DNA from: Haplomitrium mnioides
Lineage: Eukaryota > Marchantiophyta > Haplomitriopsida > Calobryales
Length of the DNA: 31,471 bases
Direction: 5' to 3'
NCBI GenBank assembly: GCA_049999725.1
Contig: JBNGIS010037313.1
Location: forward strand, 43,186-74,656
Shown here piece by piece: positions 10,710-20,465 of this stretch. The notes beneath the pieces were generated by a model that was given only the letters and a program-made list of their open reading frames with translations, was not told where the DNA came from and did no database searches. A program made the translations under genes and the position numbers. Every line of letters starts with the position of its first letter. The stretch's first letter is position 1.

Positions 10710-11581
10710 ACTTTGTCAATGACTACCCAAATGCTAAGCAAATAGAAAGAGACTTCATCAAATTTGCATTTGCCTTGAAGATTTTTAAAGTGATGGCTCG
10801 GTTGAGGTTGACATAGTGTGTGCCTCATCCTAGCGATGCAACTTTTGCTATCAAAGCAATAGGTGGATTGTTGGCTCCAAAGAAGAGAAAGGTAGTGGAG
10901 CTTGTAGAAGGCTCAAAACAGAAAAAGCCAGTAGTTCAAAACAAAAAATCGATGCCGCCACTGCTTGTTTATGAGGAGCTAGCTCACTTGCCTTCTCTGC
11001 CAAGCTTGTCCACACTAGCCCTATCATCATCCTCTTCCAACAACTATGAGGAGGAGATTGAGCCAGAGCTAGTGCAACAACCAACCTCAAGAGCAAAATG
11101 ACAAGTGCACAATGGGTTGAGAACATTTCAAAAACACGAGCACTTGTATCTTCAGACAGTGTCTCAAGAAGATAAAAATAAAGTTTGAGAGCTTGCAATG
11201 AAGAGGTGTAGAGTTTGTTAGAAGACCATCACAATTTGACTAGAGAATTTAAATTTTCCCAAACCTAGAATGGACAATAGGAGGTCATTCTGGATTAGAA
11301 GACTAAACGAGGACTATGTAGATCTACTTGCATAGAGAATGCTCACCAACAAGTATGTTCAGTGCTTCTTCGTTGTTGTTGTGGACCCAAAGTACATGTT
11401 GAGAGATATGTTAGAGTTTGATATTGGGAACCCTGAAAAATGCATGTCTCAGGTTGCTCAATGTAATCATAGTGTTGTGGTTAGGAAATGTTTGATTACA
11501 AAATATAGAGCAAAGAATCCAATGCTCTCGCTTTACAATTGCTATGTTTACACCAACAAAAGCAAAAATTTTGGCCATTGA
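10710..11581 (+). pseudogene. Pseudogene S, first recognisable exon (unknown product)
   Basis: One frame stays coding-like over about 290 codons although it is broken by stops at 10814, 11099, 11186, 11219, 11237 and 11333 before the final TGA at 11579. It follows a pyrimidine-rich tract ending TTTGAG (acceptor AG at 10708-10709). Early residues read NDYPNAKQIERDFIKF. Around 10878 comes PKKRKV, a textbook monopartite nuclear localisation signal, then a Lys-rich stretch, a Ser run and an acidic EEEIEPE patch. The last third (11339-11578) is hydrophobic then Cys/Asn-rich. I do not recognise the family. All six internal stops are TGA or TAG, none TAA, which suggests decay from CGA, CAG or TGG. 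It could be a captured gene fragment or part of an undescribed transposon. Confidence 0.5.
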
Positions 11582-11689
11582 TGACAACTATGACCAACAA
11601 TAATGGCTAGAAACAACATCAATACAAAGGGTCACATATTGGCATCAACAAATTATGTAGTTGTATGATTTTATTCCAAAAATTAAATG

Positions 11690-12052
11690 AGAATTAGTTT
11701 TAGAGACTTTGATGATTAAACCAAAGTCCATTCGTGAGAAGACGTTGACTTCTCAAGACAATTTGTTCCAATTGGTACTTCAAAGTGGAAAGCTCTTAGA
11801 GTTACCAAAAAGCATTATTGATATGTGGTAGAAGATCATGGTCAAAGTCCATAAGCTTAAAGCCAAAAGTTCTCTAAGAATGGAAGACATCTTATTGAGG
11901 AGATGTCTTGAGAGTTGGAGAGACATATAATTTTGGCAATCATGGTGAAGTTGTTTTGCTATGCTTCTTGGGATGAGGCAAGAACGGAATATCCTATCTA
12001 CACCAAGGAGTTGAAGATGTTGTCCTTCTACTCCACTTTTGAAATTTTTTTG
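11690..12052 (+). pseudogene. Pseudogene S, continuation up to a splice donor
   Basis: Coding-like sequence resumes in another frame from about 11700 (KPKSIREKTLTSQDNLFQLV, then RMEDILLRRCLESWRD), with stops at 11829 and near 11928. It then shifts frame near 11935 to read FCYASWDEARTEYPIYTKEL before meeting G|GTAAGC at 12052/12053, a near-ideal plant donor. The amino-acid content is ordinary globular protein. I cannot name a domain. The frameshifts and stops make it non-functional. Linking this to the 10710-11581 exon rests on adjacency and shared strand. Confidence 0.45.
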
Positions 12053-12673
12053 GTAAGCATTCATTTTTTCATTTGATATTAGAGCAAGCTCATTTCTTTT
12101 TAGAAAAGTATCTTTGAGCTATTTTTTTACTACTTTCTATGCTTACTTCAAGTTCATCCGCACATGGGCTTTGTAGAGTCCATGCTTGCATAGACTTTGC
12201 AAAGTCAAGGTGGGAACCAACTCTGCAAAGTCCATGCACGCATGGGCTTAAGAGTCCTTCAGAGCTTTTACTTTAAAGTCTATATGCTCATGGAATCAAG
12301 AGTCCATATGCGCATAGGATGAAGATAACCTTTGCTCTGAGACCCTTTAGACTATGCACCCAAAAAACACTTCGGCCCATGCGCGCAAAGACTCTAGAGT
12401 CAAAGTGCTCAAGGGCTCTTAAGTCCTTGTGTGTATGGACTCTTGAGTCTATGCATGTATGGACACTTCACTCCTTTTGCACAAAGACTCTAATGTCGTA
12501 GCACCCATGGACTCTTTATTCTATTCCTACCTTGTCTCTTTAGTTAACGGTCAACTAGACTCTTTAGTCCATGCTTGCATGGACTGAACAAAACCTATGC
12601 TTGCATAGGTTTCTGTAACATGCGTTTCCATTTCAAAGTTTCCTCCTATTGGTTTTTTTCTTTTTTTCCCAAG
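12053..12673 (+). other. Probable intron of pseudogene S
   Basis: It starts GTAAGC at 12053 and ends in a long T/C tract followed by CCCAAG at 12668-12673, matching plant GT..AG introns. Most of it is occupied by palindromic minisatellite cluster 2. The splice phases of the two sides do not match in the present sequence, so either an indel occurred or an alternative acceptor was used (TTTTAAG near 12690). Confidence 0.4.
12150..12612. repeat. Palindromic minisatellite, cluster 2 (best preserved)
   Basis: About a dozen units of roughly 30 bp follow a consensus near AGTCYATGCGYGCATRGACT, which is itself a dyad. Two units are perfect inverted repeats with a TT spacer: AGTCCATGC/GCATGGACT at 12566-12585, and AAACCTATGC/GCATAGGTTT at 12591-12612. 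Others include CCATATGCGCATAGG near 12305 and CTATGCATGTATGGAC near 12450. The cluster lies inside the putative intron of pseudogene S. There are no spacers of constant length and no cas-like genes, so this is not a CRISPR array. Confidence 0.8.
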
Positions 12674-12897
12674 GTGATAAAAATTTTAAGAGGCAACTTG
12701 CAAAGGAATTGACGGCAGCTGCAAAGGGAAGAAAGAGAGCTTGGGCTGAAGAAACCATCAAGCACCAAGACCAACTCCCAACCTTGGTATCCTATCCTCC
12801 TGCCTTTTTTATGCATTGTCAAAAATCTAGAAAGTGGAAATCCATCCACTGTAGAGAAGTTGTTGTTGCTCTCTCTAAAACAAGGATCAATGAGTAG
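12674..12897 (+). pseudogene. Pseudogene S, last exon (unknown product)
   Basis: After the T/C-rich acceptor the frame is open for 74 codons to TAG at 12895. It begins GDKNFKRQLAKELTAAAKGR, a basic and probably helical segment, then KRAWAEETIKHQDQLPTLVS, and ends ALSKTRINE. There is no Met near the start, as expected for an internal or 3' exon. The stop lies 24 bp before the start of LTR-like copy B. No family is recognised. Confidence 0.4.
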
Positions 12898-12920
12898 GGT
12901 GCAAATTCACAGTCCTATGA

Positions 12921-14330
12921 TGTCACATCCCTCTCTCTCCTCCTTTAACACCAAAAGATGCAATTTCATAGAGGGGAGGTGACAAAAAATTACAGGCTCT
13001 ATAATGAGACGGCTCCAAAACTGTTGTTATTGCTTTCACATATTAGTTTTGGAGCCATTTCATTATAGAGCCTGTAATTTTTTGAGCTTCCACACTCAAC
13101 AACACCCCCAAGCAACCACAGATATGTGTTTTTCAACACCCACAACACCCTGCCAAACTAGACCCATATTGATTGATCTTTGCAGCATATCAATACTTTT
13201 AGCTTATGATCTGATTTCAAGACATCAAATATACATTGCTACAAAGAGAGATGAATACAACTCTAGCTGGTTAGGAGCCTTCCTCTCTCCCATGTAGCAT
13301 CCAACCCTAATAGCTAATAATTCAATGCATGCTTCTATTGTCTAAAAGCCTAACGGGGTCAACAACTCCAACACTAGAACAAGTTAAGAATCTGATCTAA
13401 TGCTCTAATAGACCCATAAGCGTATACCAATTTCTGATGTCAATCTATTGGCCTCTCAATTGTGTGTACATGCCTTGCTATCCTTCTCTCTATCCCTCAC
13501 CACAAGTTTTTCCTATTCTACAAATACAATACAATGGAAATTGCGAGCTGCCAATATCCAACGAACACTCCAACACCACCAAAATCACTTTGTAGCACTC
13601 CACACTTCCTTTCCCCACTCAAACACCCCATCCAGAAATTTTATCCACTTCCATTGCTAGAAATCCAAGATTTACTTCTTTTGGCTTACAAGAAGTTTTT
13701 CTTAACTTCCACCTTTGTAAGATAGCCTTGTCAGCTGCTAGACAACCCACTCCACTTGCAGCCTTGGCTAGATCTTCCTTGCAATACGAAGGCACTAACG
13801 TGGCCACTCCTCTCTTTTCTCCCCTTGAATGTGATACAAACATCACTCTCCTAGTGCTCATAGGATTAATCTCTTGAACAAACTCAAGCGAAGACAACAC
13901 TAGGACCCTCCGTTGGCTGCTTCTTACGAAATAAAAGCCAAAAGAATTATTTTCTTCTTCAAGTATCGATCCACCTCCAAATGTCGAGTACTTTTAAGAA
14001 TGAGTCCACTTGAATGGTCTTAGTTTCTAGATCCTCTTGCTTAGCGACTGATAGCACCTCTTCAGTCCACCTCCATCTCAATAGTCCTCCTACACGAGTA
14101 CACCCACCTCAAGTAAAGTGTCACCAGAACCTTGTCCCACGTAGCCCACTACTTTTCTTGTACAGAAAAATCAATTCCCAAATCATTAAAGTGACGCAAT
14201 CTATACCCCATGCTCGTTTCCCTTCTTTCTTGCCTTCCATCTTGACCCTTACTTAGAAGCATCTCTTTTTCCTCCATATAGTTGCAGTGAGGAGTACCCT
14301 ATCTTTTATGCATACTATGGTATAGTGTGT
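12921..14330 (+). mobile_element. LTR-like repeat, family copy B (truncated)
   Basis: It begins TGTCACATCCCTCTC at 12921, aligning with the starts of copies C and D and the minus strand of A. Internal landmarks shared with copy C include ATGAGACGGC (13004 versus about 17635), the ACTAACRTGGCCACTCCTCTC block (13794 versus 18303), CCACCTCCAAATGT (13972 versus 18482) and CACGAGTACACCCACCTCA (14094 versus 18606). Similarity fades after about 14200 and the far terminus (GGNTGACA) is not found, so the copy is truncated or interrupted, possibly by R. The right limit is approximate. Left flanking bases TATGA would be its target duplication, but no partner is seen. Confidence 0.65.
12984..13083. repeat. 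Foldback: 39-bp arms, 22-bp loop
   Basis: 12984-13022 and 13045-13083 are reverse complements with two mismatches, giving a 100-base hairpin. The left arm is ancestral to the LTR family, since copies A and C have matching ATGAGAYRGC sequence, so the right arm looks like an inverted duplication specific to copy B. If transcribed it would form a near-perfect stem. Confidence 0.85.
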
Positions 14331-14439
14331 AAAATTTAGTTATTTTTATTAAAGCCAAAACCAAGTCAAGTTGTCCTCTTTCCAACAAGATTGAAATCAT
14401 GTCTATCTGACCCTTGTAGCTCTAGCAATCGCTGTTTGA

Positions 14440-15560
14440 AGGAAGCTCAACAATGACTACTTTGAACCAAGAGCATACTACTCAAAACAAGAGCTTTTTT
14501 TTGGAAAAAAAATGTAGTTTTTGTTCTAAAAAAAAAAACAAAATGTTTTTAAAAACAAAAACTATGTGAGCTTTTGAACTTCATTTTTGTTGTTTTAACA
14601 AATATGATAAAACAAGAATCAATTTTATTATGTAGATCCACAATATTCTTAGTTTTTATGAAAATATTGGAAATCTTGAAATCGATGAAAATTTTAAAAT
14701 TTATGACATGTTTTCACAAAAAACTTGCATTTATCATTGACTATATTTACAACCTCAAAAGATGAAATATACATCAGAATAAGTTATTTTGAAATAAGTT
14801 TGGTTGCACAAACTTTATGCACTCCTAGACATCGTACCCACTAACACTTATGTTTTGGAAAAAAATAGAAAATAGTAGGAAAATACCCAAACAAACTAGA
14901 AGTCAAGGGAACAAGTTTGGAATCGTAAGATACAATAACCAACAAAACAAAACACTGCATGGATTTTGAAGCTCTATTTTCAAGTTCAAGTATGAAAGAA
15001 GCTTTCTTTTATAGTTGAAAATTTATTAGCGTACAGGTTAAAGTGGCCACATTTTAGAAGGTTTCAGCAATTGAAAATCTATTATAATTTAGAGAATCAT
15101 ATACACAAAGGATTCATAGTTCAAAATCAAAAAGGCAGTGGCTTTAGAGATTTACTTAAAACTGTAAACAAGCAACATCTCTAAGTTTTTGACTAGAGTC
15201 TACCAAACAAAAGGTTTCAAGTTCTACAAGAGAGTCTTTGAGTGGTGTAGAATCTAAGTTCTACACAATAGTCTTTGTATGTAGAAGCTTGAGGGTTGTA
15301 TATCAGAGTTAGTACATGTGGAGGGCTTGGACTTCCACATGAAAGTTTATGCACACATAGGAATATGAGCTCAACATCTGAGCACTCCACGAAAATCTAT
15401 GCATGCATAGGAGTCTAAGCTCAACATGTGAACACTCGACAACAAAGACTATGCTAAACCTAGGTTTTGCATTCTACAACAAAGTCTTTGCACGCATGAG
15501 GTTTTGACTTGCTCATCAAAGTCTATACGTGCACAAGGTTCAGACTTCTTTATCCAAGCA
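14440..15560 (-). repeat. Dispersed repeat R, copy 1, terminal part
   Basis: This stretch aligns over more than 1 kb, in the same orientation, with 30405-31471. Shared landmarks in order are CTACTTTRAACCAAGA, a long T run, TTTCATCAAAAA-like, TTTATCATTGAYTA, GAAGTCAAGGGAA, AAGCTTRAGGGTT and CTAAGCTCAACATGTGAACACTC. The two copies differ by many substitutions and small indels, so the duplication is old. I assign the minus strand because the gene-like exons of R (16044-22515) read that way, which makes this its 3' region. The right end contains palindromic minisatellite cluster 3. Confidence 0.75.
15225..15560. repeat. Palindromic minisatellite, cluster 3 (50-bp form)
   Basis: Units here are longer (36-51 bp). 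An AAARTCTATGCRYGCATAGG core is joined to AGTCTAAGCTCAACATGTG and a CACTC segment. Cores sit near 15344, 15393, 15446, 15484 and 15520. The matching array in R copy 2 (31310-31471) has the same 51-52 bp form. Confidence 0.7.
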
Positions 15561-16043
15561 CATATGCCTTAAAGGTTATGTTTTCCACAACAAACTCTAG
15601 GTATATTTAAGATTCTGTTTTCTAATTCGAAATCTAAAAGAATAAAGGGTACAAAGCTCTACATCTGAGTGAAAGCATGCTAAAAGATTTCAAGTTTTAC
15701 ATCAAATTTCTTATAAGCAAATGATCAAGTAGTCAATTTAGACAAACGCTTGAGTGATACCAAAACATTAAATTCTTCTAACAAACAATAAAGAAGTAAA
15801 GAATACAAATACATTTTGGATTTAAAAATATTTTACAAACCAAATGAAAATATTAACTATGTATTCAAGTTTCAATCACAAAAAATAACAATGAACTTGG
15901 AATGATTTACACTAAAAAGTTCAAGGTGAATTTAAATTCACAAAATTCCTTCATACCATTCTCGTGAACTTTGTAAAAAAATAATCTTAAAATTGCAATA
16001 TAAACTAAAAATACGAAATATACAATGAGGTTTTTTTATGACT
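15561..16043. other. A/T-rich part of R without coding signal
   Basis: This lies between the minisatellite and the last gene-like exon of R and is probably the 3' non-coding part of that unit. I see no frame or structure. Confidence 0.35.
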
Positions 16044-16178
16044 TTAGTCACTCATATCGACTTCTTTTGATTCACCTTTTGAAGATTCATCAAGATTAAC
16101 GTGGTTTTCCCCAATGTTAACAACATTGATTGAATCTCCTTCAAACACATCAGGATTGATTGTTTTTTGTCTTTCATA
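16044..16178 (-). pseudogene. R gene-like unit, putative last exon
   Basis: The minus strand shows a plant-like acceptor, CTATTTCAG, ending at 16179, followed by 44 codons to TAA at 16046-16044. The reading is acidic and Asn/Ser-rich (NPDVFEGDSINVVNIGENHV, ending EVDMSD). The exon starts in phase 0. Upstream, the exon ending near 16655 has possible donors (CAA|GTACTT near 16677, CTAG|GTTCTG near 16654), giving an intron of about 500 bp. The product is unknown. Confidence 0.4.
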
Positions 16179-16654
16179 CTGAAATAGATTTGATTTAACG
16201 ATAAATAGAGTGGTTTTTCTCAATTGGTTTTTTGTGTGAGAAGAAAATCAAAAGACAAAATTGTGATTTTTGTTACACCAAGTACATCAATATTGGATTT
16301 GTTGTTGCTATTTTTTCTGGAAAGTAATGTTCAAGAAATGTATCTTAAGCCTCACAAGCAAATCAATAAACATGTACTTATTTCGAGTTTGGAGGTTCTT
16401 CCTTATCAAATGAAAAAAATTTCATAACTTTGGTAATTCAATTGGTCTACACTTTGGATCAAGAGATGCAACAACACAAATAAACATTTTGGCTTTCATA
16501 TCATGTGGGTTGCCAAATTTGTGCTTGCATCTGGTGTTATGTCAAATAGTCCTTTCTCGCGGCCTAGATGCTCTATCATACACTACTTGATGTGTAGAAA
16601 GTATATGTTGTATTGGGACATCTTCCTCTCTCTATTGAGCATCAACCTCAGAAC

Positions 16655-17137
16655 CTAGATGAACATTTTAAGAATCATTACAAGTACTTGCCGGTTGTGA
16701 AGGTGGAAAGGTGAATTCTTCTTTGAGTGCTCGTTAAAGATGTAAGCCGCAATCTCTTGTCGGGTAAGAAAAAAGTCATTCCACCATTGAATATTAGAAT
16801 CTGTAAAGAACTTATAGTGATTCTCACTTATGTTGTCTCTTATTGCAAAGACCACTTTCTTTGCCTCAACTTCTCTTTCTTCTTTTTGAGATCATTTGAT
16901 TTCTGAATATGCCTTAAGAGAAATCAAGATTGAACTTAAAATTTCTCTATCAACTTTTGGTATGCACTTGAGCCGACAAATATCATCCAGAGGTATCCAA
17001 AATTCATCTCTTGAAAATTGTTTTCTCCAAATCTTTTCTTTTGACTCACTCAACTTGAACTTGAATTGTTGATTCAAGGTAATATCATGTATCTTTTGAA
17101 TGAGAGAAGGACATTGTTGCAAAAACATTTTCAAATC
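16655..17137 (-). pseudogene. R gene-like unit, central exon (unknown product)
   Basis: Read from an acceptor AAACTTAG (17145-17138), the minus-strand frame runs about 160 codons with one interruption, a TGA near 16894. Segments include FLQQCPSLIQKIHDITLNQQ, WIPLDDICRLKCIPKVDR, a charged helix (SQKEEREVEAKK, after the stop), NIQWWNDFFLTRQEIAAYIF and EHSKKNSPFHLHN. The mix of aromatic and charged residues looks like a real globular protein. It does not match a transposase, RT or nuclease motif that I recognise. Confidence 0.5.
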
Positions 17138-17305
17138 CTAAGTTTATATCAAAAGAGTTACTTGAAGTTTAGGATTATAGGATAATTATAGCGTTTTGCT
17201 AAGACTTGTAATCGTGAAAGCTTTGATATGTTTCAAACATTTCAAGAATCTCGTGAACATTTGATTGATTTGATCATGAGTATGGCCAACTATGAGAAAT
17301 CTCAC

Positions 17306-17549
17306 CTTGATTTTTCAGAAAACATTCTTGGAAATAAAGAGACTAAGATATCCAAATAAGATGGAATTCTTATTCTCTCACATCGTATTGTCCAACTAAA
17401 GATACAAAGTTGGAGGCAATGGCCTTTCAAATTAACATAATATTGAGCATTGTCGCTATCAAATTGGAATCGCTTCTCAAGTTTCCGTAGGTTAAGAAGA
17501 CCTTTGAAGTAAAAGGATGATTGAATATTAAGTAAATAACAACATGTAT
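17306..17549 (-). pseudogene. R gene-like unit, exon cut by LTR-like copy C
   Basis: The minus strand is open for about 80 codons from the copy C insertion point down to an exon end TCAAG|GTGAGA (donor GT at 17305-17304). It reads FKGLLNLRKLEKRFQFDSDN, then LPXXLP-free hydrophobic sequence with CIFSWTIRCERIRIPSYLDI and ends LFPRMFSEKS. It has no Met, consistent with an internal exon. The 168-bp stretch to 17138 behaves as a short plant intron, though the phases do not match exactly now. The rest of this exon or its intron lies beyond 19924. Confidence 0.45.
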
Positions 17550-18972
17550 TGTCAGCCCCCTCCTTCGGTCGCTAACCTCCAAAGACTGCTCTTTGGAAGG
17601 AAAAGGCTAACTTTACAGGGTTTCGGGTTCTTTTATGAGACGGCCTCGCTGCAAGTTATCACTTTAAGGTCTTAAGGATGTTCCTTCTCACCTTACAGAC
17701 CCTTCTTCTGGTTCACTTCCTCATTCAAACATTCATCCACACCTCAGCAGCTTTTCTGATCAAATTCCAAAGTGAATTCTAGTGATCCTAAATAGGATCC
17801 AGACTCAAAGTCTTACAATACAGGATCAAGTCCTGATATCTGAATTATACAGGGGATTTGTCCCATGTACTGACTTACCCTCTGAATATGATTCTTGGAG
17901 TCTTGCTAAACTGGGATCCTCTTCACTTTAGATCTGGAATGTCTTTTCAGTATTTACAAACAGAATACAAAACTAACTAATCCACCAACACACTCACACA
18001 CCCAAGATACACTCTACCAGTAATCCTCTGACTTGGGAGAACCTCTGCAACACAAGTTTGAACTGTCAACACTCCCTTTCTCTCTTCCCTCTGCTGCTCA
18101 TCTGGTTTTCCTAAGATCCACTTCCACCCACGCACCCTTCTCCAAATACTTTTTTTACTTCCCTCGCGAGAAGCCCTGGTTTTACTTCCTCATGCTAGGA
18201 AGAGGTCTTATTTGACTTCCACCTCAGGAAGACAGCTCTCCCAGCTGCTGGATCGCCCACTCCACCCGAGAATTGGATGGATCTTCCCTACAGTGCACAT
18301 GCACTAACATGGCCACTCCTCTCTCTTCTCCACAAGAATTTAACACCAGCAGCACTCTCCTAATGCTTCTGGGACTAATTCTCCTGCACAAAGCAAAGCT
18401 GAGACAACACCAGGACCCCCCCTCGGCTGCCCCTCACGAAATACAAACAGAAAGAACTCTCCTCTCCTCTAAGTGTTGGTCCACCTCCAAATGTTGGTCT
18501 GCCTTCACAGATGAGTACACCTGAGTAGTCTGAGCCTCTGGAGCCTCCTGCTCAGTGATTCTCAGCACCTCCTCAGTCCACCTCCACCTTGCGATGGCCT
18601 TCCCTCACGAGTACACCCACCTCACCAGAAGTCTCACCAGAATTCTCTCCTCTGTCTCCCACTGTTTCCTTTGCACTGAATTATCCGTCCCCTAACAACA
18701 AAGCGAGGACCCCTTTATCCCCCTTTTGCGAATTATACCTTTTTGCTTTTCACCCACCTTGTGATTTGGATTGTTGCGGGCTTGAGATGCTTGGTCCGTG
18801 GAAATTTGGCATACAGTCGAAAGACATTGACGCAGACCGTAGAATGCAACTTTCGGCGCAGATTCAATGTGAATTCCAAGGGATCGGGTAAATTCTGCAA
18901 GGCGACAGAGATCGGCGCACAATCTAAAGAGAATTCCGCGGTTCGTTCTGAAATCGCTCATCGATCCTCAAA

Positions 18973-19120
18973 GCACCACGTTTCCGTATAGCCGCGTACA
19001 CTCCGAAGAAGCCCACGGGCTCTCTCGTAGCACCACGTTTCCGTTGGGATCCAATATTCATGAGGAATCTCCTAGATTCCCGTTGATTCGCAGTTCCCGC
19101 AAAGGTGCCACGTTTCCGCA
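18973..19120. repeat. CCACGTTTCCG repeats abutting the assembly gap
   Basis: GCACCACGTTTCCGT occurs at 18973 and 19030, and GTGCCACGTTTCCGCA at 19105, spaced 57 and 75 bp. The surrounding 18770-19120 is unusually rich in CG dinucleotides for this window. A longer tandem array probably continues into the unresolved bases. Confidence 0.7.
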
Positions 19121-19121
19121 A

Positions 19122-19521
19122 NNNNNNNNNNNNNNNNNNNNNNNNNNNNNNNNNNNNNNNNNNNNNNNNNNNNNNNNNNNNNNNNNNNNNNNNNNNNNNN
19201 NNNNNNNNNNNNNNNNNNNNNNNNNNNNNNNNNNNNNNNNNNNNNNNNNNNNNNNNNNNNNNNNNNNNNNNNNNNNNNNNNNNNNNNNNNNNNNNNNNNN
19301 NNNNNNNNNNNNNNNNNNNNNNNNNNNNNNNNNNNNNNNNNNNNNNNNNNNNNNNNNNNNNNNNNNNNNNNNNNNNNNNNNNNNNNNNNNNNNNNNNNNN
19401 NNNNNNNNNNNNNNNNNNNNNNNNNNNNNNNNNNNNNNNNNNNNNNNNNNNNNNNNNNNNNNNNNNNNNNNNNNNNNNNNNNNNNNNNNNNNNNNNNNNN
19501 NNNNNNNNNNNNNNNNNNNNN
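19122..19521. other. Assembly gap (400 N)
   Basis: There are exactly 400 unresolved bases inside LTR-like copy C. The frames running across it are artefacts. The round length suggests an arbitrary or estimated gap size. Confidence 0.99.
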
Positions 19522-19598
19522 CCACTTCAAGCTGATTGCCCGTCGAATGTCACCTCGGGAAATTATCCCATAAGTTTTTCTCCAAAAGATATAAGTAA

Positions 19599-19608
19599 TA
19601 TATAAACC
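19599..19608 (+). promoter_or_regulatory. TATA-like box of LTR-like copy C
   Basis: TATATAAACC is followed by a C/T-rich stretch about 310 bp before the LTR end, the usual place for a U3 promoter. The homologous position in copy A (minus strand near 5650) aligns on flanking AAAAGAT but has lost the TATA core. Confidence 0.45.
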
Positions 19609-19923
19609 TCCCACTCTTAACTTCTTTCGAGAGGCAGCCCCCCTAGAGGGGTGTAAGGCCACTGCATTCCCTTCTCTGCCCCTGGACGGACCTAATTCAG
19701 GGCTAAACCCCCCCCCTCAGGGCAGGCTGTCCTCCAAGTTAGATAGTTAGGAAATTAGTGGGCTTGGCTTGGCCCTCAACAATTAGAGTAGTTTTATTTC
19801 TTTTTATCCTTATCCTTTTATTTTTACTTACTCCTAAGCATGTCTTGAACCCTGTTTGTGTACATTGGAATCACTTTTTTGAAAATTTTGCATGAAGTAC
19901 CTTAACACCCGGCTGACATGTAT

Positions 19924-20465
19924 ACCCACCAAACAACCTTTATCAATTTTTTTTTGGTGAGAGAGGCCAATGCAAAATGGTTGTTTTCTTCTAATCCATT
20001 TCATCGATCATAATTCCTCAAGTACATTTTACCATTAGCATAACATTTTCTTCGATGGTTTGCAAGTTTTGTTCTTTCTTTTGTTTATTTTCAATAATGA
20101 AACAATTGGTGATTATATTTGACTACATCATCACAAAGCACTAAAGAGATAAAAGTAGTTCAATAAAATATTTGTTGATGTTTCAAATTTCAAAAGATAA
20201 CGTGAGGGGCTAAAAATATTCAAATTAGCTTCAACAAATGTTTGGATTGGTAGAGGTAAAAATTTATAAAAAGATTAAAAATAAACTTTAGTTAATTTAA
20301 ATATAGGATGACTTGAATAACATTCACAATAGGTACTTGTTTTTGACTTGAAATAAGCAAAAGTTTCAAAAGGGGAAAAACAAGATTTGCACAAAATGGG
20401 TGACAAACTCGAACTTCAATTTCAAAGGTAGCTTGGACTCTATGTTTGTATAGGATTAAAAAAAC
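19924..20465. other. R sequence resuming after copy C; no exon identified
   Basis: This continues the host sequence of copy C after the TGTAT duplication. No convincing exon is visible. It is probably an intron of the minus-strand R unit. Confidence 0.3.

Larger units (their letters stand above)
17550..19918 (+). mobile_element. Solo-LTR-like insertion, family copy C (2.37 kb with gap)
   Basis: The unit begins TGTCAGCC at 17550 and ends GGCTGACA at 19918, a perfect 8-bp inverted repeat. It is flanked by a perfect 5-bp duplication, TGTAT at 17545-17549 and 19919-19923. It is the best-preserved of the four copies and interrupts element R. It aligns with B along most of its first kilobase and with A (reversed) at both ends. 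TATATAAACC at 19599-19608, about 310 bp from the end, supports the plus orientation. It contains no gag or pol and no primer site, and host R sequence lies on both sides, so it fits a solo LTR. The 400-base gap hides part of it and makes its true length uncertain. Confidence 0.85.

Noticed and set aside
10372-12612. Palindromic repeats resembling a CRISPR array
   Set aside because: Units vary in length and sequence, there are no constant-length unique spacers, no cas genes, and the context is a plant nuclear genome.
14425-14450. Helitron-like terminus (TCG.. start or CTAG end) for element R
   Set aside because: CTAG is not shared by the second copy and no terminal hairpin was seen.
18033-18991. 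Several frames of 60-100 codons inside LTR-like copy C
   Set aside because: They overlap on both strands, and the homologous positions in copy B do not keep the same frames.
19044-19662. Four long open frames across the unresolved bases
   Set aside because: They exist only because N is read as any amino acid; they contain no real coding sequence.
17550-19789. Alternative right end of copy C at CTCAACA (19789)
   Set aside because: The flanking bases do not duplicate TGTAT; the end at 19918 gives a perfect duplication and an 8-bp inverted repeat.
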